Below are positions 48,521-58,235 of a DNA stretch of 64,000 nucleotides, one piece after another. The stretch spans positions 310,001 through 374,000 of the forward strand of contig NZ_SOCT01000004.1 of the NCBI RefSeq assembly GCF_004364435.1, written 5' to 3'. Position numbers and translations under genes: made by a program. The notes beneath the pieces are model-generated. The model did not search any database and was not told the origin of the DNA. It worked only from the letters and a program-made list of their open reading frames with translations. Position 1 is the stretch's first letter, and every line of letters begins with the position of its first letter. This stretch comes from Pseudomonas sp. LP_7_YM. Lineage in GTDB: Bacteria > Pseudomonadota > Gammaproteobacteria > Pseudomonadales > Pseudomonadaceae.

Positions 48521-50728
48521 ATGGCATCGAAATCGTTGCGCAATACCTTCCGCCGCCTGTGGGCGCTGGACAAGTTTTCCTACAGCGTGCGGGTCTTCAT
48601 CGCACTGACCGGCAGCATGGCGCTGTGCTGGTACCAAAACGAGATGTCGCAGCTTATCCCACTGTTTCTGGGGATTATCGCCAGCGCCCTGTCCGAAACC
48701 GATGACAGCTGGCAAGGCCGCCTCAATGCGCTGGCCGTGACGCTGGTGTGTTTCAGCATCGCAGCACTGTCCGTCGAACTGCTGTTCCCCTACCCGGTTC
48801 TGTTGATCAGCGCGTTCGCACTGGCCGCGTTCTGCCTGACCATGCTCGGCGCCCTGGGCGAGCGTTATGGCGCGATTGCCTATGCGACGCTGATTCTTTC
48901 GGTCTACACCATGATCGGCGTGGATCAGCGCGGCGGCGAGGTGACCGATTTCTGGCACGAACCGATGCTGCTGGTAGCCGGCGCAGCGTGGTACGGCCTG
49001 CTCTCGGTGTTGTGGCAGATGCTGTTCTCCAACCAGCCGGTGCAACAAGCGTTGGCGCGGTTGTTCCGCGAACTGGGCCTGTACCTGAAAATCAAATCCG
49101 AACTGTTCGAGCCGATTCGCACATTGGATGTCGAAGCCCGGCGTCTGGATCTGGCGAAACAGAACGGCAAGGTGGTCGCCGCGCTGAACGTGACCAAGGA
49201 AATCATCCTTAACCGGGTCGGCAGCGGCCGCCCCGGCTCGAAGGTCAGTCGCTACCTAAAACTGTACTTTCTGGCGCAAGACATTCACGAGCGCGCCAGT
49301 TCATCGCACTACCCCTACAATTCACTGGCCGAAGCGTTTTTCCACAGCGACGTGCTGTTCCGCTGCCAACGCCTGTTACGTCAACAGGGCAATGCCTGTC
49401 TGGCGCTTTCCGTGTCGATCCAGCTGCGTCAGCCGTTCATCTACGACGCCAGCTTCGCCCATGCTCTGGACGACCTGCGGGCCTCCCTTGAGCACTTGCG
49501 CATTCAGAGCAATCCCGCCTGGCGCGGCTTGTTGCGCTCTTTGCGCGCGCTGGCCAACAACCTGGGCACGCTCGATCGCCTGCTCAGCGATGCGAGTAAC
49601 CCCGATGCCCTGGCAGATGCCTCCGACAGCAGCCTGCTGGACCGGTCGCCGCGCACGCTCAAGGACGTCTGGACACGCCTGCGGCTGCAACTGACGCCGA
49701 CCTCGCTGCTGTTCCGGCATGCCCTGCGTCTGCCATTGGCGTTGACCATCGGTTGTCTCATGGTTCATCTGATTCACCCCTCACAGGGCTACTGGATCAT
49801 CCTGACCACGGTGTTCGTCTGCCAGCCAAGCTATGGCGCCACACGGCGCAAGCTGGTGCAGCGAATCATCGGCACGGCCATCGGCCTGACAGCGGGATGG
49901 GTTCTGTTCGACCTGATCACCACGCCGGTGCTGCAATCGATGTGCGCGGTACTGGCGGGCGTGGCGTTTTTCGTCAACCGCACCACACGCTACACACTGT
50001 CCACCGCGGCGATTACGGTGATGATCCTGTTCTGCTTCAACCAGGTGGGCAACGGCCACGGGCTGTTCCTGCCGCGTCTGATGGACACCCTGCTCGGCAG
50101 CCTGATCGCTGGGCTTGCGGTGTTTCTGTTCCTGCCGGACTGGCAGGGCCGTCGCTTGAACAAGGTGCTGGCCAATACGCTGTCCTGCAACAGCATCTAT
50201 CTGCGCCAGATCATGCAGCAGTATGCGCAGGGCAAGAGCGACGACCTCGCTTACCGGCTGGCGCGACGCAATGCCCACAACGCCGACGCCGCGCTGTCGA
50301 CCACGCTGGCGAACATGCTCATGGAGCCAGGACACTTCCGTAAGGAAGCGGATGTGGGGTTCCGCTTCCTGGTGCTGTCGCACACGTTGCTCAGTTACCT
50401 GTCGGGCCTTGGCGCGCATCGCGAAACCCCGCTGCCGAGCGAGGCTCGTGAGCATCTGATCGAAGGCGCGGGCGCCAGTCTGTCGTCGAGCATTGATGAG
50501 ATAGCCCAGAGCCTGGCCACCCGCCACCCGGTTGCCGTGCAAAGTGACGCAGAGGAAGCACTGGCGGCCGAACTTGAGCAGATGCCCGAAGAGTTCGATG
50601 AAGGACAGCGTCTGGTCCAGACACAACTGGCCCTGATCTGTCGTCAGCTCGGACCCTTGCGCACGCTGGCGGCGCACCTGATCAAGGAGCCTTCAAAGGA
50701 CGCGCAAGTCACCGACCATGCAGCTTGA
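48521..50728 (+). CDS. yccS: YccS/YhfK-family inner-membrane protein
   Basis: The 735-residue protein has two membrane blocks of five to six helices each (about 20-170 and 400-540), separated by a cytoplasmic helical region and followed by a cytoplasmic tail. This is the FUSC/YccS layout (aromatic-acid exporter-like fold). Its function is not settled; efflux of small aromatic or similar compounds is a guess from the fold. The last 20 bases overlap the convergent binding-protein gene. Confidence 0.9.
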   Translation: MASKSLRNTFRRLWALDKFSYSVRVFIALTGSMALCWYQNEMSQLIPLFLGIIASALSETDDSWQGRLNALAVTLVCFSIAALSVELLFPYPVLLISAFALAAFCLTMLGALGERYGAIAYATLILSVYTMIGVDQRGGEVTDFWHEPMLLVAGAAWYGLLSVLWQMLFSNQPVQQALARLFRELGLYLKIKSELFEPIRTLDVEARRLDLAKQNGKVVAALNVTKEIILNRVGSGRPGSKVSRYLKLYFLAQDIHERASSSHYPYNSLAEAFFHSDVLFRCQRLLRQQGNACLALSVSIQLRQPFIYDASFAHALDDLRASLEHLRIQSNPAWRGLLRSLRALANNLGTLDRLLSDASNPDALADASDSSLLDRSPRTLKDVWTRLRLQLTPTSLLFRHALRLPLALTIGCLMVHLIHPSQGYWIILTTVFVCQPSYGATRRKLVQRIIGTAIGLTAGWVLFDLITTPVLQSMCAVLAGVAFFVNRTTRYTLSTAAITVMILFCFNQVGNGHGLFLPRLMDTLLGSLIAGLAVFLFLPDWQGRRLNKVLANTLSCNSIYLRQIMQQYAQGKSDDLAYRLARRNAHNADAALSTTLANMLMEPGHFRKEADVGFRFLVLSHTLLSYLSGLGAHRETPLPSEAREHLIEGAGASLSSSIDEIAQSLATRHPVAVQSDAEEALAAELEQMPEEFDEGQRLVQTQLALICRQLGPLRTLAAHLIKEPSKDAQVTDHAA

Positions 50729-51446
50729 ATAACGCGTCATAACTGCCATCGGCCTTCATGGCAGCAATGGCGCTATCGAAGTCGGCGACGATCTTTTGGT
50801 GATCGGGATTCTTCAGGCTGACCAGTATGTGCAGGCTGTTTTCGCTGAGTGCGCTGGGTAGAAATTCGACGCTGTCGCGCACCTCGTCAGGTTCGTGACG
50901 TAGGGCAAAGCGTGCAGCGTACTCGTCCTCTACCGTCAGCTCCACCCTCCCGGCGGCCAGCATGCGCACGGCGGTCGAGAAGTTCGCCACCGGCACTTTT
51001 TTAAACTCCGTGTCACTCTCGAACGCCGGGGAATAGGCGTAGCCACGGACTACGGCAATCGAATAGGCATGCAGCTGCTGCAGATTCCGATACTCGATAT
51101 TCGTCGATTTACGCTTGAGAAAGCACAGGCGATTGCGCAGATACCCCTCTGAAAACTGCCCGATATGCGTGCGATCCACGCTGTACCAGGCATTGATCAA
51201 TACGTCGTAACGCCCTTCGCTCAACCCATGGATCGCGCGTGCCCAAGGGACCTGTTCATATTCAGTGGTGTAGCCGGCGCGGCCCAGAGCGGTGCGGATC
51301 AGGTCGGTGGACAGGCCGCCGTTGAGCAACGAAAGGTCCGAATAAGGTGCCCATGCATCGCCGGCAATGCGCAGTATTTGCGCCGACGCGCCTTGCGTTA
51401 TCAGCAGCATTACCAGCAAAGCCATGGCTCGAAGCAAACGCGGCAT
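50709..51446 (-). CDS. Periplasmic solute-binding protein, SBP_bac_3 type
   Basis: The 245-residue protein has a signal peptide (MPRLLRAMALLVMLLITQGASA) and a family-3 binding fold: RIAGDAWAPYSD, then WARAIHGLSEGRYDVLINAW and RMLAAGRVELTVEDEYAA. ATG 51446 follows AAGGAT. No permease or ATPase gene is adjacent, so it may serve a distant transporter or act as a sensor protein. Ligand unknown. Confidence 0.85.
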   Translation of the reverse strand: MPRLLRAMALLVMLLITQGASAQILRIAGDAWAPYSDLSLLNGGLSTDLIRTALGRAGYTTEYEQVPWARAIHGLSEGRYDVLINAWYSVDRTHIGQFSEGYLRNRLCFLKRKSTNIEYRNLQQLHAYSIAVVRGYAYSPAFESDTEFKKVPVANFSTAVRMLAAGRVELTVEDEYAARFALRHEPDEVRDSVEFLPSALSENSLHILVSLKNPDHQKIVADFDSAIAAMKADGSYDALFKLHGR

Positions 51447-51758
51447 GCTCAAGATCCTTAGACAGGTTGATGCCTGCAACTTTTCAGCGGCAATCAAATG
51501 ACACTGGGACTTAACGGGTTCGAGCGATAGCAGCCTGGGCGGCCTTGAGTGGAGGCGACGTTCGGCGGTAGCGAGTAGTCTTCATTGAAGCGCTGTTACA
51601 GGGTTTGTACAACTCATCAGCGGTCCAGGTTTGTGCCGCAGTTCAAGAAAGTCGCGCAATGTCCTGATGGTTGTCACAACTGTTATCACGTACTGGCTTT
51701 GGGCTTACCGCCATATGCGTTTAGTATCCGGAATCGATTTCTTCTCGCAGGCCGGCTC
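51447..51758. other. Divergent spacer between binding-protein gene and elaA
   Basis: These 312 bases hold two promoters. A frame open from 51585 continues into elaA but has no ribosome-binding site at its start. No operator palindrome was seen. Confidence 0.45.
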
Positions 51759-52217
51759 ATGTCTATCAACTGGATTTGCAAACACCATACCGCCCTCGGC
51801 AAAGAACAGTTGTACGCCATTTTGCAACTGCGTGCGCAGGTGTTCGTGGTGGAACAGAAATGCTGGTATCAGGACGTCGATGGCCAGGATCTGCTAGGCG
51901 ACACGCGCCATTTGATGGCTTGGCAAGGTAACGAACTGGTGGCCTACCTACGCTTGCTGGACCCTATTCAGCAGGACGGAGATGTGACGATTGGCCGCGT
52001 GGTCACTGCCCCATCGATGCGCAACAAGGGCATGGGCCATGAATTGATGGTGCAGGCGTTGGAGCATGCCGAGCGCAACTGGCCCGATCAACCGATTTAC
52101 CTGTCAGCCCAGGCGCATTTGCAAGGCTATTACAGCCGCTATGGTTTCAACCCGGTGGGCGAGGTTTACGTCGAGGACGGCATTCCACATATCGGCATGC
52201 GCCGGGATCTGGATTGA
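51759..52217 (+). CDS. elaA: ElaA-type GNAT N-acetyltransferase
   Basis: The 152-residue protein has the ElaA signature LYAILQLRAQVFVVEQ and QDVDGQDLLGDTRHL, then the acetyl-CoA site GRVVTAPSMRNKGMGHELM. The acceptor substrate is unknown. ATG 51759 has GCAGG upstream and fits the family N terminus (MSINWICKHH). Confidence 0.92.
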   Translation: MSINWICKHHTALGKEQLYAILQLRAQVFVVEQKCWYQDVDGQDLLGDTRHLMAWQGNELVAYLRLLDPIQQDGDVTIGRVVTAPSMRNKGMGHELMVQALEHAERNWPDQPIYLSAQAHLQGYYSRYGFNPVGEVYVEDGIPHIGMRRDLD

Positions 52218-52309
52218 TCTGCTGGCTTTGCAGCTGAAGGTGTAATCGCAAAACTGTGGGGGCGAATGACTTCGCGCCCAACCACCAAGAATCGTCCACC
52301 ACCCGGATT

Positions 52310-52606
52310 TCACGGATACCCTAATACCGCCTTGATCTGCGCCAGATGGTCGGCAACCCATTGCCGATTGATCACGCCCCACTCGCGAATCCGATAACTG
52401 CCTGCGTGGTTGCGTCCCCCGTCCAGTTGTTCGAATTCGCAGACGATGTCCAGATCGGCCAGTGCCGCAATGGTGTCCTGAGCCGTTCGACGAGGCATAC
52501 CCGTGACGTCGGTCAAGGCCGGCACGCTGCTGGCCATTTCACTGTCGATCAGATACGCCACATACAGACGGCGGTAAAAGCTGCTCTTGGTCTTGCTGAC
52601 ATCCAT
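52310..52606 (-). CDS. Small winged-helix DNA-binding protein
   Basis: The 98-residue protein has a winged-helix pattern: SSVPALTDVTGMPRRTAQDTI as the helix-turn-helix (about 25-45) and GGRNHAGSYRIREWG as the wing. ATG 52606 follows AAGGAT. It is probably a transcription regulator; targets are unknown. A REP-like hairpin lies in the gap to elaA (around 52257-52290). Confidence 0.75.
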   Translation of the reverse strand: MDVSKTKSSFYRRLYVAYLIDSEMASSVPALTDVTGMPRRTAQDTIAALADLDIVCEFEQLDGGRNHAGSYRIREWGVINRQWVADHLAQIKAVLGYP

Positions 52607-52852
52607 CGTCAAATCCTTATGAGTCAATTAGAAGGGGCTGCGACGCTCGCGGCGCATCAGCCGGGTCTGGTCACGCGTCGCCTATGGCAATCTTGCGGCT
52701 CCAGCGAAACCCGGATCAGTCAGGCAAGACCCATGACTTCACAGCGCAATGAGAGATTCGAACGATTTGCGCACCCAAGCCACAGTTGCGCTGTCGCAGG
52801 CGTGTGCGCTGCTGTTTCTGTGACTTGTGCAATAGCAGTCGCAAACGCCTAC

Positions 52853-52879
52853 TTCGCCCATTTCGCTCATTTCGCTCAT
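52853..52879. repeat. Three 9-bp tandem repeats at the end of the YgjP-type gene
   Basis: TTCGCCCAT, TTCGCTCAT, TTCGCTCAT stand head to tail just past the stop of the leftward gene. On the minus strand they read as repeated ATG-AGC-GAA. The rest of 52607-52852 shows no gene. Confidence 0.7.
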
Positions 52880-53397
52880 CAGCAAGCGTCTGCCTGCATA
52901 TCGCGCCAGGTCAGGTAAACGCGCAGGTCGAATTCCAGCTGATGATAGCCAGGCTGCATGTGGTCGCAGAGTTTGTAGAAGGCCTTGTTGTGTTCGGTTT
53001 CCTTAAAGTGCGCCAGCTCGTGCACGACGATCATCTTGAGGAACTCCGGCGCCGCGTCCTTGAACAGAGAGGCCACGCGGATTTCCTTCTTGGCCTTGAG
53101 CTTGCCGCCCTGCACCCGTGAAACGGTAGTGTGCAACCCCAATGCACGGTGTGTGAGGTCCAGGCGACTGTCGAACAGCACTTTGTCGATGTTGGGGGCG
53201 TTGCGCAGGTGTTCCTGCTTGAGAGCCAACGCATAGGCATACAGTGCCTTATCGCTCTGCACCGCATGACGCGCCGGATAGCGCTGTTCCAGATATGTAC
53301 CCAGCTTGTCCTGGGTGATCAGCTGGCGGACCTGATCCTGCAATGACGGCGGATACGCCTGCAGGTACTTGAGCTGTGTGAGGCCTATGGATGTCAT
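52879..53397 (-). CDS. YgjP-like (WLM/M48-type) metallopeptidase
   Basis: The 172-residue protein has the zinc motif HELAH (126-130) followed by His136 in ETEHNKAFYKLC, the pattern of YgjP/UTP-pyrophosphatase-associated gluzincins. It has no signal peptide, so it acts in the cytoplasm. Substrate unknown. The start ATG 53397 lacks a strong ribosome-binding site, but the N terminus fits the family. Confidence 0.85.
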   Translation of the reverse strand: MTSIGLTQLKYLQAYPPSLQDQVRQLITQDKLGTYLEQRYPARHAVQSDKALYAYALALKQEHLRNAPNIDKVLFDSRLDLTHRALGLHTTVSRVQGGKLKAKKEIRVASLFKDAAPEFLKMIVVHELAHFKETEHNKAFYKLCDHMQPGYHQLEFDLRVYLTWRDMQADAC

Positions 53398-53435
53398 GGT
53401 CAGATCAATGGCTCGAAAGGCGCCAGTCTACCCCG

Positions 53436-55592
53436 TCAGTCACGTTCGAGCAGCGGGTGCGTGGTCGGCAGGGCAATCGGCTCGACGAAACCCAGCGCCT
53501 CATCGGGCGTTAACGGGTGGGCCAGCAGAAACCCCTGAATGACCTGACAGCCATTGGCAACCAGCCACTGGTATTGCTCCAGCGTTTCAACCCCTTCGGC
53601 AATCACTTCAATATTCAACATCCGGCACAGATCGATGATGCTACGGGCCACCGCCAGATCCCGGGGCGAACTCATCATGCCGCCGATGAAATGGCGATCA
53701 ATCTTGAGGGTGTCCAGATCAAGATTACGCAGATGCGCCAGAGAGCTGTCACCTGCACCAAAATCGTCCAGCGAAACCCGCACGCCAATCTCGTGCAGAC
53801 TCTGCAGCTGTTTGCGGCTGTGAACGAGGTTATGCACCAGCGAGGGCTCGGTGATTTCCACCTCCAACTGCCGGGGCTGAAGGCCATGAATATGAATCGC
53901 CCGCTGCAACTCGGCGGCCAGATTGGGCATGCTGAACTGCGCGGGACTGACGCTGACGCTGATCACCAGATCATCGGGGAACACGCCTTTCCACCGCTGG
54001 CGCTGGGCTGCGCCCTGCTCATAGATCCAGCCGCCAAGTTTGTTGATCAGGCGCGTCTCTTCCAGCAGCGGGATAAACAGACTCGACGGTACATCGCCAG
54101 CGTCGGGATGGTTCCAGCGCAGCAAGGCTTCGAAACCTCGGGTCCGACCGGTCGTCACATTGATCTGTGGCTGATAGACGATTGTGAAATCTTTGCCTTC
54201 AATGGCGGTGCGTACGCTTTCTTCCAGCATCAATCGTGAGCGTGCACGGCCGTTCATGTATTGGTCGTAGAAACGATACTGCTGGCGGCCGGCGCGTTTG
54301 GCTTCGTACATGGCGATATCCGCGGCGCGTAGCAAACCGTCCAGATTGGTTCCGCAGTCCGGGTAGATAGCGATACCAATGCTCACGCCCAGCGTCGCTT
54401 CGACGCCGTCGACGTGACGGCGGACGGACACCCGATCGATGAGTTTTTCCGCGACCTTGGCGGCATGCTCGGGAAAATCCAGGCCGTCGATGACCACGAC
54501 GAATTCGTCTCCGCCCATTCGCGCCAGCACGTCGTAAGGTCGCAGACAATCCTTCAGTTGCTCGGCGACCCAGACCAGTACCTGGTCTCCGGCGTCATGC
54601 CCCAACGAATCATTGACGTGCTTGAAGCCATCCAGGTCCAGGTAGAGCACCACCAGATACTTGCCTGCGTGCTCATTGCGCAGCAGCATGCCTTCGACAG
54701 TCTGGTAGAACCCGCGGCGATTGAGCAGGCCGGTCAATGAGTCGGTGACGGCCTGATGTTCGAGCTGGCGATAGAGATCAAGCACCACCGACATGTCGAG
54801 TACGCTCAGCACCATTGCCCTCTGCTCTTCCGGCAGCGGCGCACAAGACAGCGCGACAGGCACCTGGCGCCCTTGCGGCGTACGCAGAATGGCATCATGC
54901 ACGCGATACGTGTCGGCGCGACGGTAGTGATGATAGAAGCCCGAATCGGCCCAGTCATCGACCACGGGCTCCTGCAGATACCGACACAACGCGGTGCCGC
55001 GCAGTTCGCCATCCGTCATGCCCAGCAATCGACAGATGGCCGGATTGGCGAAGCTGATGATGCCGTCCTCACTGACCACCAGAATGCCTTCTGCCACGTT
55101 GGCCAGCACCGAGGCATTGAACGCCCGCGCTAACTCAAGTTCACGGCTGAGTTTCTGCAGGGCACGGCGATTACGCTGTTGCTCCAGCAGCGCCTGAACC
55201 TTGGGCCTGAGCACGTTGGGGTCGAACGGTTTGAACAAATAGTCGATCGCGCCGCTGGCATAGCCTTTATGGACAGAGTCGCGAGACTGCTCGTTGGCCG
55301 TCAGAAAGATGATTGGCGTCAGACGCGTTCGGTGGCTACCGCGCATCAATCGCGCGACTTCGAAGCCGTCCATGTCCGGCATCTGCACATCAAGCAAAAC
55401 GATATCGACATCGACATCCAGAAGCAGGCCCAAGGCCTCCATCCCTGAACTGGCGGTAATGATCTCCCAGTCCTGTCTTTGCAGGACCGCACGCATCGTG
55501 ACCAGGTTTTCCGGATAGTCATCGACGACCAATAGCACTGACTTGCCATCAGGTGACAGGGGTTGCGCGCATTCCATGCTGCTACTACTCAT
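53436..55592 (-). CDS. Response regulator with PAS, GGDEF and EAL domains
   Basis: The 718-residue protein has REC (20-135, phospho-acceptor Asp68), PAS (about 155-275), GGDEF (about 280-440, intact GGDEF at 360-364) and EAL (about 455-705, EAL at 488-490). The EAL domain keeps DDFGAGDSS and EGVET, but the metal-binding asparagine of the usual VNVS segment is serine (S547 in ISVSVS). It may therefore act mainly as a cyclase. No adjacent sensor kinase is present. The start ATG 55592 has a weak ribosome-binding site; ATG 55577 is possible. Confidence 0.9.
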   Translation of the reverse strand: MSSSSMECAQPLSPDGKSVLLVVDDYPENLVTMRAVLQRQDWEIITASSGMEALGLLLDVDVDIVLLDVQMPDMDGFEVARLMRGSHRTRLTPIIFLTANEQSRDSVHKGYASGAIDYLFKPFDPNVLRPKVQALLEQQRNRRALQKLSRELELARAFNASVLANVAEGILVVSEDGIISFANPAICRLLGMTDGELRGTALCRYLQEPVVDDWADSGFYHHYRRADTYRVHDAILRTPQGRQVPVALSCAPLPEEQRAMVLSVLDMSVVLDLYRQLEHQAVTDSLTGLLNRRGFYQTVEGMLLRNEHAGKYLVVLYLDLDGFKHVNDSLGHDAGDQVLVWVAEQLKDCLRPYDVLARMGGDEFVVVIDGLDFPEHAAKVAEKLIDRVSVRRHVDGVEATLGVSIGIAIYPDCGTNLDGLLRAADIAMYEAKRAGRQQYRFYDQYMNGRARSRLMLEESVRTAIEGKDFTIVYQPQINVTTGRTRGFEALLRWNHPDAGDVPSSLFIPLLEETRLINKLGGWIYEQGAAQRQRWKGVFPDDLVISVSVSPAQFSMPNLAAELQRAIHIHGLQPRQLEVEITEPSLVHNLVHSRKQLQSLHEIGVRVSLDDFGAGDSSLAHLRNLDLDTLKIDRHFIGGMMSSPRDLAVARSIIDLCRMLNIEVIAEGVETLEQYQWLVANGCQVIQGFLLAHPLTPDEALGFVEPIALPTTHPLLERD

Positions 55593-55892
55593 TACTTCAC
55601 TGCCCGGTGAGGGCTCCGCCCATGATCCGAATGGCGTTTACTCTAGTCTCGAATAGCAAAATGTGAAGAAAGCCAGTGTTGTGCCATGTGAAATGTTGAT
55701 TCCACCCGACTAACGGTCAAGCCCCTGAAGGCCCAAGTAGCGCTGTCCTGCGCGAAAGCGTGGGCAAATTGACGCCATCCGTTCGACAGATTCTCGTTAA
55801 CAAACAGATACACGAAACGTATAACTAAAGCCCCCTCAACCCCTTGAGCCAGACGCGTTTGCTGGCAATGAGACATATCGGACCAAGACAAG
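55593..55892. other. Divergent spacer between the GGDEF/EAL gene and the alginate lyase gene
   Basis: About 300 bases with lower GC near the middle. It should hold both promoters. No operator, terminator or believable ORF was seen. Confidence 0.45.
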
Positions 55893-56564
55893 ATGATTGA
55901 TTTAGGATCGTGGAATTTAAGCATTCCCGTGGGCTCGCCACCCGCGACTATCGAAACGCACCAGTTGCTCCAGGGTTACGACGGCAAATACTTCACCTCC
56001 AGCCAATCCAACCTGACCTTCTGGGCTCCAGTCACCGGCACCAAGACCGAAAACGCCAAGTATCCACGCAGCGAGTTGCGCGAAACCTGGTCGGACGGCA
56101 CCCTGCACAACTGGTTTTATCCTGATGCCGACAACTTTCTGAGCGCCAAGCTCAAGATCATCCAGGTTCCCTCTTCGGGGCGCGTCGTTATCGGCCAAAT
56201 TCACGTCTACGAGAGCACGCAACCGCTGCTCAAAGTTGAATACCAGTATCAGGACGCCACCAAGGACGGCATCATCGTCGCCAAGGTCCGCTTCCACCCC
56301 GACGACAAGAAGCCGCGCATCTTCACGGTCGCCGAGGGCATCCCGCTCAATGAGACGTTCAATTACGTCATCCATCTGAATAAAGCCGGCCTGCTCAGTG
56401 TCAAGGCCGACAACATGTTCTGGAGCGACCGCATCAGCGCCACCTGGAGCAATCAGCAGCTGTATTTCAAGGCGGGGGTCTATACACAGGACAACACCGG
56501 TTATACCAGCGAAGGCGGCAAGGTGATGTTCTTCAATCTGGATCCGGATCACAACCAAGATTGA
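55893..56564 (+). CDS. Polysaccharide lyase family 7 alginate lyase
   Basis: The 223-residue protein has all three PL7 active-site motifs: RSELRE (59-64), QIH (102-104) and YFKAGVYTQ (191-199). It has no signal peptide, like the similar-length PL7 protein of P. aeruginosa. PL7 enzymes cut alginate by beta-elimination. Lack of an export signal suggests it works inside the cell, on imported oligomers, or leaves by another route. The ribosome-binding site before ATG 55893 is weak. Confidence 0.92.
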   Translation: MIDLGSWNLSIPVGSPPATIETHQLLQGYDGKYFTSSQSNLTFWAPVTGTKTENAKYPRSELRETWSDGTLHNWFYPDADNFLSAKLKIIQVPSSGRVVIGQIHVYESTQPLLKVEYQYQDATKDGIIVAKVRFHPDDKKPRIFTVAEGIPLNETFNYVIHLNKAGLLSVKADNMFWSDRISATWSNQQLYFKAGVYTQDNTGYTSEGGKVMFFNLDPDHNQD

Positions 56565-56572
56565 TTGGGCTA

Positions 56573-56607
56573 TCGAAAGCCCGCGCCCTTACGGCATGGG
56601 CTTTCGA
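56573..56607. terminator. Bidirectional terminator between alginate lyase and putP
   Basis: TCGAAAGCCC (56573-56582) and GGGCTTTCGA (56598-56607) form a perfect 10-bp stem between two convergent genes. T-runs are weak on both sides. Confidence 0.65.
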
Positions 56608-56617
56608 CAGGGCGGGA

Positions 56618-58138
56618 TTATCCGGCCTTGTAGGCTTTCTCGGCCGCATCGAACCGCGTCAGCATGCCCGGCGTCGGGCCTTTGCCTGCAAGGCTGACAA
56701 GCACGATCGCAACGCTGGCAAAAATGAACCCCGGGATAATTTCGTAAAGCCCCAGCAGGCCACTGTCGAACATCACCCCTTCCTTGATGGAATTCCCCAA
56801 CAGCTTCCAGGCCACCACAGTAACGGCACCGACGAGGATGCCGGCCAACGCCCCATTACGTGTCATGCCTTTCCACATCACGGAAATCAGCACCACCGGG
56901 CCGAACGCTGCACCAAAGCCTGCCCAGGCGTAACTCACCAGACCCAGCACTCTGTTTTCAGGATTGGCAGCGATGGCAATCGCGATCAACGCCACCAGCA
57001 AAACCATCGCGCGGCCCACCCAGACGAGTTCCCGCTGCGAAGCGCCCTTGCGCAGGAAAGTTTTGTAGAAGTCTTCGGTCAGTGCACTGGAGCAGACGAG
57101 CAATTGGCAGCTCAGCGTACTCATGACCGCAGCGAGAATCGCAGACAGCAGTATCCCGGCGACCCATGGGTTAAACAGGATCTTCGCCAGTTCGATGAAC
57201 ACGCGTTCGGGGTTCTCGGTAACAGGACCTGCAACGTCTGGATGCGCCGAGAAGTAGGCGATGCCGAAGAACCCTACCGCCACCGTGCCAGTCAGGCAAA
57301 GAATCATCCAGGTCATGGAAATGCGCCGCGCTTTGGCGATCGACTTCACCGAGTCTGCGGCCATGAATCGCGCCAGGATATGGGGTTGTCCGAAGTAACC
57401 CAATCCCCAGCCAAGCAACGAGACGATACCGATGAAAGTGGTGTTCTTGAGCATGTCGAAGTTGGCGGGATCCTGAGCCTCAATGGCAAGGAGCGTCGTA
57501 TCGACGCCGCCGGTGGCCAACAGGACGATGATCGGCGTGAGTATCAGCGCGAAGATCATCAGCGTGGCCTGCACCGTGTCGGTCCAGCTCACCGCCAGAA
57601 AACCTCCGATGAAGGTATAGGCAATGGTCGCTGCGGCGCCGGCCCACAATGCGGTTTCGTAAGGCATGCCAAAGGTACTTTCGAACAGGCGCGCGCCCGC
57701 GACGATGCCCGAGGCGCAATAGATGGTGAAGAACACCAGAATCACAATCGCGGAAATCACCCGCAGCAGCCCGCTGGCATCTTCGAATCGGCTGGAAAAA
57801 TAATCCGGCAGGGTCAGGGCGTCGCCATTGTGTTCGGTCTGAATGCGCAACCGACCCGCCACCAACAGCCAGTTGAGGTAAGCCCCCACAATCAGGCCAA
57901 TGGCGATCCAGCTTTCCGAAAGACCCGACATATAGATGGCACCGGGCAGCCCCATGAGCAGCCAGCCGCTCATGTCGGATGCTCCTGCGGACAAAGCGGT
58001 CACTACGCTGCCCAGACTGCGGCCACCGAGGATGTAGTCCGACAGGTTAGTGGTGGAGCGATAGGCCATAAGCCCGATAAGGACCATCACAGCGATGTAG
58101 ATCACGAATGTGATCAGAGTAGGGTTACTGACGCTCAT
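56618..58138 (-). CDS. putP: Sodium/proline symporter PutP
   Basis: The 506-residue protein is a sodium:solute symporter (SSS family) with about 13 membrane helices. It begins MSVSNPTLITFVIYIAVMV and has LGGRSLGSVVTALSAGASDMSGWLL, the PutP sodium/proline-binding region. It imports proline with Na+. ATG 58138 is chosen over an upstream in-frame GTG at 58180 because it fits E. coli PutP. Divergent from putA, with shared control likely. Confidence 0.97.
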   Translation of the reverse strand: MSVSNPTLITFVIYIAVMVLIGLMAYRSTTNLSDYILGGRSLGSVVTALSAGASDMSGWLLMGLPGAIYMSGLSESWIAIGLIVGAYLNWLLVAGRLRIQTEHNGDALTLPDYFSSRFEDASGLLRVISAIVILVFFTIYCASGIVAGARLFESTFGMPYETALWAGAAATIAYTFIGGFLAVSWTDTVQATLMIFALILTPIIVLLATGGVDTTLLAIEAQDPANFDMLKNTTFIGIVSLLGWGLGYFGQPHILARFMAADSVKSIAKARRISMTWMILCLTGTVAVGFFGIAYFSAHPDVAGPVTENPERVFIELAKILFNPWVAGILLSAILAAVMSTLSCQLLVCSSALTEDFYKTFLRKGASQRELVWVGRAMVLLVALIAIAIAANPENRVLGLVSYAWAGFGAAFGPVVLISVMWKGMTRNGALAGILVGAVTVVAWKLLGNSIKEGVMFDSGLLGLYEIIPGFIFASVAIVLVSLAGKGPTPGMLTRFDAAEKAYKAG

Positions 58139-58235
58139 TTCTGTCCACTCTTTTATGAAGGCGCAACAGGGCCGCACCAAAGGAGCGCATCCTAAGTAAC
58201 GGCTGGAGCCGGGCGCAACCTCGAGAGGCCGAGAA

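Noticed and set aside
56561..58195. 544-codon plus-strand frame over putP
   Set aside because: Antisense shadow of putP, His/Arg/Gln-rich with no domain.
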